NCBI GenBank assembly: GCA_937923225.1
Contig: CALAKR010000176.1
Location: 1-6,695 of the forward strand
Direction: 5' to 3'
Source: an uncultured Aquabacterium sp.
GTDB lineage: Bacteria; Pseudomonadota; Gammaproteobacteria; Burkholderiales; Burkholderiaceae_C
Length of the DNA stretch: 6,695 nucleotides
In this document: one piece after another, positions 1 to 5,841 of the stretch
How the letters are laid out: each line of letters starts with the position of its first letter
How positions within the stretch are numbered: the first letter of the stretch is position 1
Notes under the pieces: generated by a model
Databases searched by the model: none
The model's input: the letters and a program-made list of their open reading frames with translations, nothing else
What the model was told of the DNA's origin: nothing
Program-made: the position numbers and the translations under genes

Positions 1-652
1 TCTTGGCCGAAGCACGGATCGCTTCCTCGGGCGAGATGGCGCCGTTGGTTTCGATTTCCATGACCAGCTTGTCCAGGTCGGTGCGCTGCTCGACGCGGGC
101 GCTTTCGACCGTGTAGCTCACGCGCTTGACCGGCGAGAACGAGGCGTCCAGCACGATGCGGCCGATGGCCTTGGTCTCTTCGCCGTAGCGACGCAGGGTA
201 CCCGGCACATAGCCACGGCCCTTCTCGACCTTGATCTGCATGTCCATCTTGCCGCCTTGCGACAGGTGGCAGATGACATGGTTGGGGTTCACGATCTCGA
301 CGTCGTGGGGGGTCTGGATGTCGGCGGCCGTGACCGGGCCTTCGCCATCCTTGCGCAGCACCAGGGTGACTTCGTCACGGTTGTGCAGACGGAACACCAC
401 GCCCTTGAGGTTCAGCATGATGTGCACAACGTCTTCCTGCACGCCGTCCAGCGTGGAGTATTCGTGCAGCACACCGGCGATGGTGACTTCCGTCGGCGCA
501 AAACCCACCATCGACGACAGCAGCACGCGGCGAAGCGCGTTGCCCAGCGTGTGGCCATAGCCACGCTCGAAAGGCTCGAGTGTGACTTTGGCGCGGTGGC
601 CGCCCAGCGGCTCCACCTGGATGGCTTTGGGTTTCAGCAACGTGGTTTGCAT
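1..652 (-). CDS. rpoA: RNA polymerase alpha subunit, N-terminal part (3' end cut by window)
   Basis: This is the alpha subunit of DNA-directed RNA polymerase, whose dimer nucleates core enzyme assembly (alpha2, then beta, then beta'). The 217 codons visible cover nearly the whole N-terminal assembly and dimerisation domain. The assembly motif [15 protein letters not shown] is at residues 34-48, GPVTAADI at 105-112, HVICHL at 125-130, GRGYVP at 145-150 and [20 protein letters not shown] at 185-204. The reading frame runs off the window edge after residue 217, so the linker and the C-terminal domain, which contacts UP elements and activators, are not seen. The start is ATG at 652-650, preceded by AGGAAGG. 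It is the last gene visible of the alpha operon; rplQ would be expected next. A 143-base structured gap separates it from rpsD. The identification is certain. Confidence 0.98.
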   Translation of the reverse strand, partial: MQTTLLKPKAIQVEPLGGHRAKVTLEPFERGYGHTLGNALRRVLLSSMVGFAPTEVTIAGVLHEYSTLDGVQEDVVHIMLNLKGVVFRLHNRDEVTLVLRKDGEGPVTAADIQTPHDVEIVNPNHVICHLSQGGKMDMQIKVEKGRGYVPGTLRRYGEETKAIGRIVLDASFSPVKRVSYTVESARVEQRTDLDKLVMEIETNGAISPEEAIRASAK

Positions 653-707
653 GAGGCCTTCCTGTCAATACCCTCGGCTCGTTACACCGATAAGGCTGAT
701 GGACCAA

Positions 708-723
708 CCGGTCTGAGGACCGG
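708..723 (-). promoter_or_regulatory. Small hairpin upstream of rpoA
   Basis: A perfect 6-bp inverted repeat, CCGGTC and GACCGG, flanks the four-base loop CTCA. An additional G-U pair is possible at the base on the minus-strand RNA. It lies about 55 bases before the rpoA start and just after the T-run. It is followed by a mixed sequence rather than T residues, so it is not a terminator. Its function is unknown. Confidence 0.35.
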
Positions 724-744
724 CAACTTTTGAAAAAACGACAA

Positions 745-790
745 CAGGGCCACCGGGCGCAGCCAGTACGGCCGGCGCCCGAAAGCCCTG
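745..790 (-). terminator. Long hairpin after rpsD, attenuator-like
   Basis: Read on the minus strand, an outer stem CAGGGC/GCCCTG encloses a weakly paired 4x4 internal segment. Inside it is a GGGCGC/GCGCCC stem, a one-base bulge, and GGCC pairing with GGCT around the loop GTACT. It begins five T after the rpsD stop. A run of six T follows, but only after six intervening bases (TTGTCG), so it is not a textbook intrinsic terminator. rpoA lies downstream and must be expressed, so partial termination or mRNA 3'-end protection is more likely than full termination. Confidence 0.45.
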
Positions 791-795
791 AAAAA

Positions 796-1419
796 TCAAC
801 GCGAGTACAGTTCGACGATCAACGATTCGTTGATGTCGGAGCCGAATTCGTCGCGGTCGGGAGCCTTCTTGAAGACGCCTTCCAGCTTGGTGGCGTCAAC
901 TTGCACCCAGCCCGGCATGCCGATGGACTCGGCCAGCTTCACGGACTCTTGCACGCGGGCCTGCTTCTTGGCCTTGTCGCGCACGGCGACGACGTCGCCC
1001 GACTTCACGCTGTACGACGGGATGTTCACGACCTGGCCGTTCACCGTCACGCCCTTGTGGCCCACCAGCTGGCGAGCTTCAGCGCGCGTGGAGCCAAAGC
1101 CCATGCGGTACACGACGTTGTCCAGGCGCGATTCCAGCAGCGACAGCAGGTTCGAGCCGGTGTTGCCCTTGCGGCGCTCGGCTTCGGCGAAGTAGCGGCG
1201 GAATTGCTTTTCCAGCACGCCGTACATGCGCTTGACCTTCTGCTTTTCACGCAGTTGCAGGCCGAAGTCGGAAGTGCGCGAACCGGAGGTGCGGCCGTGC
1301 TGACCAGGCTTGGTGTCGAACTTGGCCTTGTCGCTGATGGGGCGACGGGCGCTCTTCAGGAACAGGTCGGTGCCTTCGCGGCGGGCCAGTTTGGCCTTGG
1401 GTCCGAGATAACGTGCCAC
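796..1419 (-). CDS. rpsD: 30S ribosomal protein S4
   Basis: S4 is a primary 16S rRNA-binding protein that nucleates assembly of the 30S body, and in E. coli it is the translational repressor of the alpha operon. The 207 residues match the usual length of about 206. The N-terminus [20 protein letters not shown] is typical, the zinc cysteines of the C+ form are absent, and the S4 RNA-binding domain lies at about 97-160 ([20 protein letters not shown], then [10 protein letters not shown]). The C-terminus [11 protein letters not shown] is canonical. The start is GTG at 1419-1417, fixed by alignment of the N-terminus and by GAGGA about nine bases upstream; every other complete gene here uses ATG. 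A 336-base gap with candidate promoters precedes it, so it may head its own transcription unit. Confidence 0.98.
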   Translation of the reverse strand: MARYLGPKAKLARREGTDLFLKSARRPISDKAKFDTKPGQHGRTSGSRTSDFGLQLREKQKVKRMYGVLEKQFRRYFAEAERRKGNTGSNLLSLLESRLDNVVYRMGFGSTRAEARQLVGHKGVTVNGQVVNIPSYSVKSGDVVAVRDKAKKQARVQESVKLAESIGMPGWVQVDATKLEGVFKKAPDRDEFGSDINESLIVELYSR

Positions 1420-1557
1420 TTGAGTGTCCTCTCAAATCAGTCTGACGTCAGCGGCGGCATGAGCCGTCCGACGCGAGTTCGGCGGATGTTGTTGTGCGCT
1501 CGAACGGTGGTCTTGAAATGGCGTCGGCCGCTCAAAAGCGGCAGGCGCGCGAAAAAC
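1420..1557 (-). promoter_or_regulatory. Putative structured 5' leader of rpsD
   Basis: If transcription starts about 6-7 bases after the TATAAT at 1563-1568, rpsD carries a leader of roughly 135-140 bases. Visible pairings on the minus strand are a hairpin GCCGCT-TTTG-AGCGGC (1527-1542), a long-range helix CCGACGC (1527-1521) with GCGTCGG (1474-1468), and a GTTCG/CGAAC helix nested inside it. The long-range helix shares one base with the hairpin. Such a leader could be the target for S4 feedback, as happens for separately transcribed rpsD in Bacillus subtilis. That role is inferred from position only; no known S4-binding fold was recognised. Confidence 0.4.
1527..1542 (-). promoter_or_regulatory. 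Hairpin in rpsD leader
   Basis: A perfect 6-bp inverted repeat GCCGCT/AGCGGC surrounds the loop TTTG. It lies about 15-30 bases downstream of the predicted transcription start. No T-run follows, so it is more likely a leader-RNA element than a terminator. Confidence 0.4.
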
Positions 1558-1562
1558 CTGTG

Positions 1563-1590
1563 ATTATAGCCACAGGACAACCCTTGTTAC
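1563..1590 (-). promoter_or_regulatory. Candidate sigma70 promoter for rpsD-rpoA
   Basis: On the minus strand a perfect TATAAT -10 hexamer (1568-1563) is preceded after 16 bases by GTAACA (1590-1585), which matches 4 of 6 bases of TTGACA. A perfect -10 box is notable in such GC-rich DNA. It is well placed, pointing at rpsD and downstream of a terminator-like hairpin. The predicted transcription start is near 1556-1559. Confidence 0.6.
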
Positions 1591-1594
1591 ATGG

Positions 1595-1624
1595 ATACCA
1601 GACAACTCCGAATGGATTTGTCAA
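1595..1624 (-). promoter_or_regulatory. Second, upstream candidate promoter
   Basis: On the minus strand a perfect TTGACA -35 hexamer (1624-1619) is followed after 18 bases by TGGTAT (1600-1595), which matches 3 of 6 bases of TATAAT. It overlaps the -35 side of the TATAAT promoter. With a strong -35 but a weak -10 it could be an alternative promoter or chance; it is weaker than its neighbour. Confidence 0.3.
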
Positions 1625-1710
1625 GCCATGGCCACGCTCGCCGGGGTTACGCGACGGTGACGCTCCTTGCGGTAGACAAAGACTGCAAAGACCAGATCAC
1701 CAAAAGGCAA

Positions 1711-1743
1711 CGCCTCGCCGACGGACAAGCCGCGGGCGAGGCG
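1711..1743 (-). terminator. Terminator-like hairpin after rpsK
   Basis: A perfect 9-bp GC-rich stem, CGCCTCGCC/GGCGAGGCG on the minus strand, begins 13 bases past the rpsK stop. Its 15-base loop can form a further 3-4 bp (CGG/CCG). It is followed by TTGCCTTTTGG, a broken T-tract. Position and stem strength fit an intrinsic terminator ending the rpmJ-rpsM-rpsK transcript, but the imperfect T-tract leaves room for only partial termination. Confidence 0.5.
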
Positions 1744-1755
1744 CACAGAGCCGAA

Positions 1756-2160
1756 TCAGATGCGACGACGCTTCTGGGGACGGCAGCCGTTGTGCGGCAC
1801 GGGGGTCACGTCCGAGATCGAATTGATCCGGATGCCCAACGAAGCCAGGGCGCGAACCGACGACTCACGACCAGGACCAGGGCCCTTGATCTCGACGTCC
1901 AGGTTCTTGATGCCTTGCTCTTGAGCGGCGCGGCCAGCCACTTCGGCAGCCACCTGGGCAGCGAAGGGGGTGGACTTGCGCGAGCCCTTGAAGCCTTGAC
2001 CACCGCTCGAGGCCCACGACAGGGCGTTGCCCTGACGGTCCGTGATGGTGATGATGGTGTTGTTGAACGAGGCGTGCACGTGAGCGATGCCGTCTGCAAT
2101 GTTCTTGCGGACCTTCTTGCTCACACGGCGGGCCGCGCTGTTGGCAGGTGCTTTAGCCAT
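1756..2160 (-). CDS. rpsK: 30S ribosomal protein S11
   Basis: S11 binds 16S rRNA in the platform of the 30S subunit and contributes, with S7, to the mRNA exit region near the E site. The 134 residues compare with 129 in E. coli, the extra ones being in the N-terminal tail. Family landmarks are [15 protein letters not shown] (27-41), [19 protein letters not shown] (51-69), GPGPGRES (93-100) and the tail [18 protein letters not shown] (117-134). The Asn124-Gly125 pair corresponds to the Asn-Gly site that forms isoaspartate in E. coli S11. The start is ATG at 2160-2158, with AGAAGG five bases upstream. It lies 65 bases after rpsM. A terminator-like hairpin follows it, an unusual break before rpsD. 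Confidence 0.98.
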   Translation of the reverse strand: MAKAPANSAARRVSKKVRKNIADGIAHVHASFNNTIITITDRQGNALSWASSGGQGFKGSRKSTPFAAQVAAEVAGRAAQEQGIKNLDVEIKGPGPGRESSVRALASLGIRINSISDVTPVPHNGCRPQKRRRI

Positions 2161-2182
2161 AAAAACCTTCTCTCTCGACGAG

Positions 2183-2200
2183 CCCCGACCTAGGCCGGGG
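2183..2200 (-). promoter_or_regulatory. Hairpin between rpsM and rpsK
   Basis: An 18-base inverted repeat on the minus strand, CCCCGGCCTAGGTCGGGG, can form seven pairs including one G-U, with a CTAG loop. It lies in the 65-base rpsM-rpsK gap, about 10 bases upstream of the rpsK ribosome binding site. No T-run follows, so a terminator is unlikely; it may influence rpsK translation or mRNA cleavage. Confidence 0.4.
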
Positions 2201-2225
2201 ACAGTATCTTATTGATTGGCGAAGA

Positions 2226-2588
2226 TCACTTCTTGCCAGCGATCGCCTTGCGCGGACCCTTGCGGGTACGGGCATTGGTGCGAGTACGCTGACCGCGGCA
2301 GGGCAGGCCACGACGGTGACGGAAACCGCGGTAGCAGCCGATGTCCATGAGGCGCTTGATGTTCATGGACAGCTCGCGGCGCAGGTCACCTTCGATGGTG
2401 AGCTTGCCCACTTCGTCCCGGATCTTCTCCAGGTCGCCGTCGGTCAGTTCCTTGATCTTCTTGTTGAAGGGAATACCGGCGTTCGAGCAGATCTTCTGCG
2501 CGGTGGTGCGGCCAATGCCGTAGATGTGCGTCAAGCCAATCTCAGTGTGCTTGTGCGGCGGGATGTTGATGCCAGCAATACGTGCCAT
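2226..2588 (-). CDS. rpsM: 30S ribosomal protein S13
   Basis: S13 sits in the head of the 30S subunit, forms intersubunit bridges with the 50S subunit, and contacts P-site tRNA through its basic tail. The 120 residues are close to E. coli's 118. The N-terminus [20 protein letters not shown] is typical, the helix-two-turn-helix region [18 protein letters not shown] spans about 22-39, and the signature [17 protein letters not shown] is at 98-114. The start is ATG at 2588-2586, with GAGGA five bases upstream. It begins only 39 bases after rpmJ, which leaves no room for the roughly 100-base S4-binding leader found before rpsM in E. coli. Confidence 0.98.
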   Translation of the reverse strand: MARIAGINIPPHKHTEIGLTHIYGIGRTTAQKICSNAGIPFNKKIKELTDGDLEKIRDEVGKLTIEGDLRRELSMNIKRLMDIGCYRGFRHRRGLPCRGQRTRTNARTRKGPRKAIAGKK

Positions 2589-2627
2589 AGCTGTCCTCTG
2601 ATACCGTGATAGTTCGCCAGCCGGGGC

Positions 2628-2741
2628 TTAGCCCTGGCGCTGCTTGTGACGGGGGTCGGTGCAGATCACGCGAACCACGCCCTTGCGGCGAATGATTTTG
2701 CAATTGCGGCACATTTGCTTGACTGATGCCGAGACTTTCAT
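2628..2741 (-). CDS. rpmJ: 50S ribosomal protein L36
   Basis: L36 is the smallest protein of the large subunit and helps organise 23S rRNA. The 37-codon frame translates as [20 protein letters not shown] followed by [17 protein letters not shown]. It carries the zinc-ribbon ligands Cys11, Cys14, Cys27 and His32 of the zinc-binding (C+) form. The start is ATG at 2741-2739, preceded by AGGAG with a six-base spacer; the stop is TAA. It keeps its usual place directly ahead of rpsM. Upstream, where infA would be expected, only a remnant remains. Confidence 0.97.
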   Translation of the reverse strand: MKVSASVKQMCRNCKIIRRKGVVRVICTDPRHKQRQG

Positions 2742-2755
2742 GGTTTTCTCCTGGT

Positions 2756-2773
2756 CCGCTGATTGCTCAGCGG
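2756..2773 (-). promoter_or_regulatory. GNRA-loop hairpin upstream of rpmJ
   Basis: A perfect 7-bp inverted repeat CCGCTGA/TCAGCGG on the minus strand encloses GCAA, a GNRA-type tetraloop. It ends two bases before the AGGAG of rpmJ. No T-run follows. Such a stable structure beside a ribosome binding site could be a protein-binding site or an mRNA-stabilising or processing element; which one is not known. Confidence 0.45.
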
Positions 2774-2809
2774 GGATTCACGCTTCGTAAACCGGGTCTA
2801 TGAATTCGC

Positions 2810-2845
2810 TCACTTCGCCCGGAATACGATGCGAGCACGGGTCAA
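2810..2845 (-). pseudogene. infA: Remnant of infA (translation initiation factor IF-1), C-terminal codons only
   Basis: Twelve minus-strand codons read LTRARIVFRAK followed by TGA, which is the characteristic C-terminal end of betaproteobacterial IF-1 (compare endings of the form DLSRARIVFRAK). They sit exactly where infA lies in related genomes, between secY and rpmJ. Two codons upstream the same frame has a TGA, and the whole secY-rpmJ gap (176 bases) is shorter than a full infA of about 72 codons. The oligonucleotide-binding fold of IF-1 is gone. I infer deletion of the 5' and middle parts of the gene. IF-1 is generally essential, so an intact infA should lie elsewhere in the genome. Confidence 0.8.
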
Positions 2846-2890
2846 TTTTCAACCGGAGGGTGTGCAGCGGATGGTTTTGATCATCTCGCC

Positions 2891-2905
2891 GTGTGCCGTG
2901 CACAC
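2891..2905 (-). promoter_or_regulatory. Small hairpin downstream of secY
   Basis: On the minus strand GTGTGC and GCACAC form a perfect 6-bp stem around ACG, starting about 12 bases after the secY stop. There is no T-run, so it is a weak candidate for a terminator. It could protect the 3' end of the spc message or be chance. Confidence 0.25.
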
Positions 2906-2917
2906 ACCCACCGGGGG

Positions 2918-4219
2918 TCAACTTGTTTTGAAATTCGCCTTCTTCAGCAGCGACTCGTACTGCTGGGACATCACATAAGACTGGACTTGCGCCCAGAAGT
3001 CCATCGTGACGACCACGATGATCAACAGGGAGGTTCCACCGAAGTAGAACGGCACGTTGTACTTGAGCACCAGGAACTCGGGCAGCAGGCACACCAGGGT
3101 GATGTACGCCGCGCCAACCAGCGTCAGACGGGCCAGGATCTTGTCGATGTACTTGGCCGTGTTGTCGCCAGGACGAATGCCAGGAATGAACGCGCCGCTC
3201 TTCTTGAGGTTGTCCGCCGTCTCACGGCTGTTGAACACCAGCGCCGTGTAGAAGAAGCAGAAGAACACGATGGCCGCGGTGTACAGGATCACGTAGATCG
3301 GCTGACCGGGGGACAACATGCCCGCCAGATCCTTCAACCAGCGCATGCTGTCGCCGGTGGCGAACCAGCCCACGGCCGTTGCCGGCAGCAGGATGATCGA
3401 CGAGGCGAAGATCGGAGGGATCACGCCGGCCATGTTGACCTTCAGCGGCAGGTGCGACGACTGGCCACCATAGACCTTGTTGCCGACCTGGCGCTTGGCG
3501 TAGTTCACCAGGATCTTGCGCTGACCACGCTCCACGTACACCACACCGAAGGTGACCAGGATCACGATGGCGATGATGAAGATGGCTGCCGGGATGCTCA
3601 TCGCACCGGTACGGATCAGCTCGAACAGACCACCGATGGCGCTGGGCAGACCCGCAGCGATACCGGCGAAGATCAGGATCGAGATGCCGTTGCCCAGACC
3701 ACGCTCGGTGATCTGCTCACCCAGCCACATCAGGAACATCGTGCCGGCCGTCAGGCTCACCACCACGGTGAACACGAAGGCTGGCCCCGGGTTCAAAGCA
3801 TAGGCCGCCACACCCTGCGCCGCAAAGAACGACTGGATGATGGCAATGCCCACCGTCAGGTAACGCGTGTACTGGGTGATCTTGCGACGACCAGCTTCGC
3901 CTTCCTTCTTGAGCGCCTCGAGCGTGGGCACCACGTAGCCCATCATCTGCATGATGATGGACGCCGAGATGTACGGCATGATGCCCAGCGCGAACACGGT
4001 GAACTTGGACAGCGCGCCGCCCGAGAACATGTTGAACAGGTTCAGGATGCCGCCCTGCTGGCCCTTGAAAAACTGGAGCAGCTGCGCGTTGTCGATACCG
4101 GGCACGGGGATGTGGGCCCCGATGCGGTAGACGACGAGCGCAAGCAGCAGGAACGTCAGCCGACGACGCAGGTCGCCGAACTTGCCGCTCTGTGCCAGTT
4201 GGGTCGGAGAAGTAGCCAT
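2918..4219 (-). CDS. secY: Protein translocase subunit SecY
   Basis: SecY is the channel-forming subunit of the SecYEG translocon in the inner membrane, exporting proteins with SecA and inserting membrane proteins from the ribosome. The 433 residues fit the family (E. coli 443), and the hydrophobic pattern supports the usual ten membrane segments. TM1 is near 21-40, the plug and TM2 region spans about 60-100 with [13 protein letters not shown] at 81-93, and the second signature GLGNGISI is at 174-181. The SecA/ribosome-contacting loops carry YVERGQRKI (228-236) and IPGIRPG (345-351). The tail is [13 protein letters not shown]. The start is ATG at 4219-4217, with AGGA unusually close (3-base spacer). 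It lies 38 bases after rplO as in other spc operons. No truncation is seen. Confidence 0.98.
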   Translation of the reverse strand: MATSPTQLAQSGKFGDLRRRLTFLLLALVVYRIGAHIPVPGIDNAQLLQFFKGQQGGILNLFNMFSGGALSKFTVFALGIMPYISASIIMQMMGYVVPTLEALKKEGEAGRRKITQYTRYLTVGIAIIQSFFAAQGVAAYALNPGPAFVFTVVVSLTAGTMFLMWLGEQITERGLGNGISILIFAGIAAGLPSAIGGLFELIRTGAMSIPAAIFIIAIVILVTFGVVYVERGQRKILVNYAKRQVGNKVYGGQSSHLPLKVNMAGVIPPIFASSIILLPATAVGWFATGDSMRWLKDLAGMLSPGQPIYVILYTAAIVFFCFFYTALVFNSRETADNLKKSGAFIPGIRPGDNTAKYIDKILARLTLVGAAYITLVCLLPEFLVLKYNVPFYFGGTSLLIIVVVTMDFWAQVQSYVMSQQYESLLKKANFKTS

Positions 4220-4257
4220 GAGTCCTGTTCAGTCTCGAGTGATGCCGATGCCGGAGC

Positions 4258-4692
4258 TTACTCGCTCAGCGAGCCGCCAGCGGCTTCGATCGCAGCCTTG
4301 GCACCCACGGTCGCGCCGATGCCCTTGAGGGACACCTTTTTGCTCAGCTCGCCCGACTTGATCACCTTGACGACCTTGGCCAGCTGGGGGATCAGGCCGG
4401 CTTGCTTCAGGACCAGCACGTCCACGTCGGTGGCGTCCAGGGCTTGCAGCTCGCTCAGGGTGATCTCAGCGTTGTACTTCAGCAGGTGCGACTTGAAACC
4501 GCGCTTGGGCAGACGGCGCTGCAGAGGCATTTGACCGCCTTCGAAGCCCACCTTGTGGTAGCCACCCGAACGCGACTTCTGACCCTTGTGACCGCGACCG
4601 GCAGTCTTGCCCAGGCCCGAGCCGATACCGCGGCCGACACGGCGCTTGGCATGCTTGGCGCCCTTGGCGGGCTTGATGGTATTGAGTTCCAT
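4258..4692 (-). CDS. rplO: 50S ribosomal protein L15
   Basis: L15 is a late-assembling large-subunit protein that threads a long basic extension into 23S rRNA. The length of 144 residues equals that of E. coli. The N-terminal extension is glycine- and lysine-rich ([20 protein letters not shown] at 10-29, then [13 protein letters not shown] at 32-44). [18 protein letters not shown] (49-66) is highly conserved, and the C-terminal globular part ends [20 protein letters not shown]. The start is ATG at 4692-4690, with AGGGA upstream. It is 24 bases downstream of rpmD and 38 bases upstream of secY, the standard spc arrangement. Confidence 0.98.
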   Translation of the reverse strand: MELNTIKPAKGAKHAKRRVGRGIGSGLGKTAGRGHKGQKSRSGGYHKVGFEGGQMPLQRRLPKRGFKSHLLKYNAEITLSELQALDATDVDVLVLKQAGLIPQLAKVVKVIKSGELSKKVSLKGIGATVGAKAAIEAAGGSLSE

Positions 4693-4716
4693 GGTATTTC
4701 CCTAGGTTGCGGTGGC

Positions 4717-4899
4717 TTAGACCACCTCAACCATGTAGCGGACCTTGTTGATCATGCCGCGCACAGCGGGCGTGTCTTCCAGGACGCGGGTGCCGTTCAG
4801 ACGGCGCAGACCCAGTCCACGCACGGTGGCGCGGTGATCGGTCTTGGTGCCGATGGGGCTGCGGACCAGCTTGACGGTCAGGGTTTTCTTTTCGCTCAT
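4717..4899 (-). CDS. rpmD: 50S ribosomal protein L30
   Basis: L30 is a small beta-alpha-beta protein of the large subunit. The 60 residues match the usual 58-60. The pattern [20 protein letters not shown] (7-26), then [20 protein letters not shown] (27-46) and [12 protein letters not shown] (48-59) is the family signature. The start is ATG at 4899-4897, preceded by AGGAG with a seven-base spacer. It lies 17 bases after rpsE. Confidence 0.97.
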   Translation of the reverse strand: MSEKKTLTVKLVRSPIGTKTDHRATVRGLGLRRLNGTRVLEDTPAVRGMINKVRYMVEVV

Positions 4900-4916
4900 G
4901 TCAGCTCTCCTGCGGA

Positions 4917-5435
4917 TCAGTTGAAGATTTCTTCAACTGTCTTGCCGCGCTTGGCCGCCACTTCCGACGGAGTCGTCGAGCGGCTCAGGGCGTCGAACGT
5001 GGCGCGAACCAGGTTGTAGGGGTTGGTCGAACCGAAGCTCTTGGCCACGATGTCGGTCACGCCCATCACTTCGAACACGGCGCGCATCGGGCCGCCGGCG
5101 ATGATGCCGGTACCAGCGGGTGCGGGAGCCAGCAGGACGCGCGAAGCGCCATGCTCACCGATCACGTTGTGGTGAACGGAACCGTTCTTCAGCGAGACCT
5201 TCAGCATGTTGCGACGGGCCTGGTCCATGGCCTTGGACACGGCCAGAGGCACTTCACGCGCCTTGCCCTTGCCCATGCCGATGCGACCGTCGCCATCACC
5301 GACCACGGTGAGGGCGGCGAAGCCCATGATCCGACCGCCCTTGACCACTTTGGTCACGCGGTTCACCTGGATCATCTTCTCGCGGAGACCATCGTCGCGA
5401 CCTTCGTCAGCCACTTTGGGTTGAAACTTAGCCAT
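4917..5435 (-). CDS. rpsE: 30S ribosomal protein S5
   Basis: S5 lies at the mRNA entry side of the 30S subunit and affects decoding accuracy and helicase action; its loop near residue 30 is where spectinomycin-resistance mutations occur in E. coli. The 172 residues are close to E. coli's 167. The N-terminal double-stranded-RNA-binding-like domain includes [20 protein letters not shown] (24-43) and [20 protein letters not shown] (44-63). The C-terminal domain includes [13 protein letters not shown] (108-120), [16 protein letters not shown] (135-150) and [11 protein letters not shown] (160-170). The resistance loop looks like wild type. The start is ATG at 5435-5433, with AGGA seven bases upstream. 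It is 26 bases after rplR. Confidence 0.98.
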   Translation of the reverse strand: MAKFQPKVADEGRDDGLREKMIQVNRVTKVVKGGRIMGFAALTVVGDGDGRIGMGKGKAREVPLAVSKAMDQARRNMLKVSLKNGSVHHNVIGEHGASRVLLAPAPAGTGIIAGGPMRAVFEVMGVTDIVAKSFGSTNPYNLVRATFDALSRSTTPSEVAAKRGKTVEEIFN

Positions 5436-5461
5436 TTGGTATTCCTTCCGATGCCGGGCGC

Positions 5462-5830
5462 TTAGAACTGCAGGCCGGCTTCACGCGCGGCTTCAGCCAA
5501 GGCCTTGATACGACCGTGGTAGGCAAAGCCCGAGCGGTCGAAAGCGACCTTCTCGACGCCAGCGGCCTTCGCCTTCTCGGCGATGCGCTTGCCGATCACG
5601 GAGGCGGCGTTCACGTTGCCACCCTTGCCAGCAGCACCCAGCTGCTCGCGGACTTCCTTCTCGGCGGTCGAGGCGGAAGCGAGCACCTTGGAGCCGTCGC
5701 CGGTGACGACGGTGGCATAGATGTGCAGGTTGGTACGGATGACCGTCAGACGCACGGCGCCTTGCAAGGCGATGCGGGCGCGCGTTTGACGCGAGCGGCG
5801 CTGGCGCTGTTCTTTCTTGGTGATAGACAT
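5462..5830 (-). CDS. rplR: 50S ribosomal protein L18
   Basis: L18 binds 5S rRNA and joins it to the central protuberance of the large subunit together with L5 and L25. The 122 residues compare with 117 in E. coli. Landmarks are the arginine-rich N-terminus ([16 protein letters not shown], 5-20), [16 protein letters not shown] (27-42) and the conserved tail [20 protein letters not shown] (95-114) followed by AREAGLQF (115-122). The start is ATG at 5830-5828, preceded by AAGGAG with a seven-base spacer. It starts 11 bases after the rplF stop, the tightest gap in the window. Confidence 0.98.
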   Translation of the reverse strand: MSITKKEQRQRRSRQTRARIALQGAVRLTVIRTNLHIYATVVTGDGSKVLASASTAEKEVREQLGAAGKGGNVNAASVIGKRIAEKAKAAGVEKVAFDRSGFAYHGRIKALAEAAREAGLQF

Positions 5831-5841
5831 GAATCAGCTCC

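Larger units (their letters stand above)
653..795 (-). promoter_or_regulatory. Structured rpsD-rpoA intergenic region
   Basis: This 143-base gap is much longer than the short one in E. coli. It holds the long hairpin at 745-790, a run of six T at 738-733 and a second small hairpin at 708-723, then the rpoA ribosome binding site. I see no convincing promoter. Its role is unknown; partial attenuation or RNA processing that sets rpoA output relative to rpsD is an inference. Confidence 0.5.

Noticed and set aside
663..668. Perfect TTGACA on the minus strand just before rpoA
   Set aside because: A -10 element at the right spacing would fall inside the rpoA coding region at a sequence unlike TATAAT, and transcription would start after the start codon.
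1442..1451. 10-base palindrome CTGACGTCAG upstream of rpsD
   Set aside because: It is a short perfect palindrome with no spacer, so it cannot form a hairpin, and it matches no operator I can name. It may be chance in a GC-rich leader.
730..1563. 277-codon open frame on the plus strand opposite rpsD
   Set aside because: It is antisense to rpsD with the same reversed-codon composition ([15 protein letters not shown] and similar), and has no plausible ribosome binding site.
1591..2193. 200-codon plus-strand frame covering the rpsK-rpsD gap
   Set aside because: Most of it is antisense to rpsK, and its gap portion shows no recognisable protein. The minus-strand regulatory reading explains the gap better.
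2841..2846. TTGACC as a -35 box for an rpmJ promoter (minus strand)
   Set aside because: No acceptable -10 hexamer lies 15-19 bases downstream, and the bases are explained by the infA remnant codons Leu-Thr.
2849..2884. Possible 11-codon peptide MIKTIRCTPSG in frame with the infA remnant
   Set aside because: There is no convincing ribosome binding site, it does not resemble the IF-1 N-terminus, and it is too short to support as a gene. It may be scrambled infA sequence, but that cannot be shown.
2778..3092. 104-codon minus-strand frame overlapping the 3' end of secY
   Set aside because: It is a shifted frame of secY running into the intergenic region; it has no family resemblance and does not contain the infA remnant frame.
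2891..4534. 547-codon open frame on the plus strand opposite secY and rplO
   Set aside because: It is exactly antisense to two certain genes, has a low-complexity H/R/D/Q-rich composition typical of reversed GC-rich codons, and resembles no protein family. It is a by-product of codon bias.
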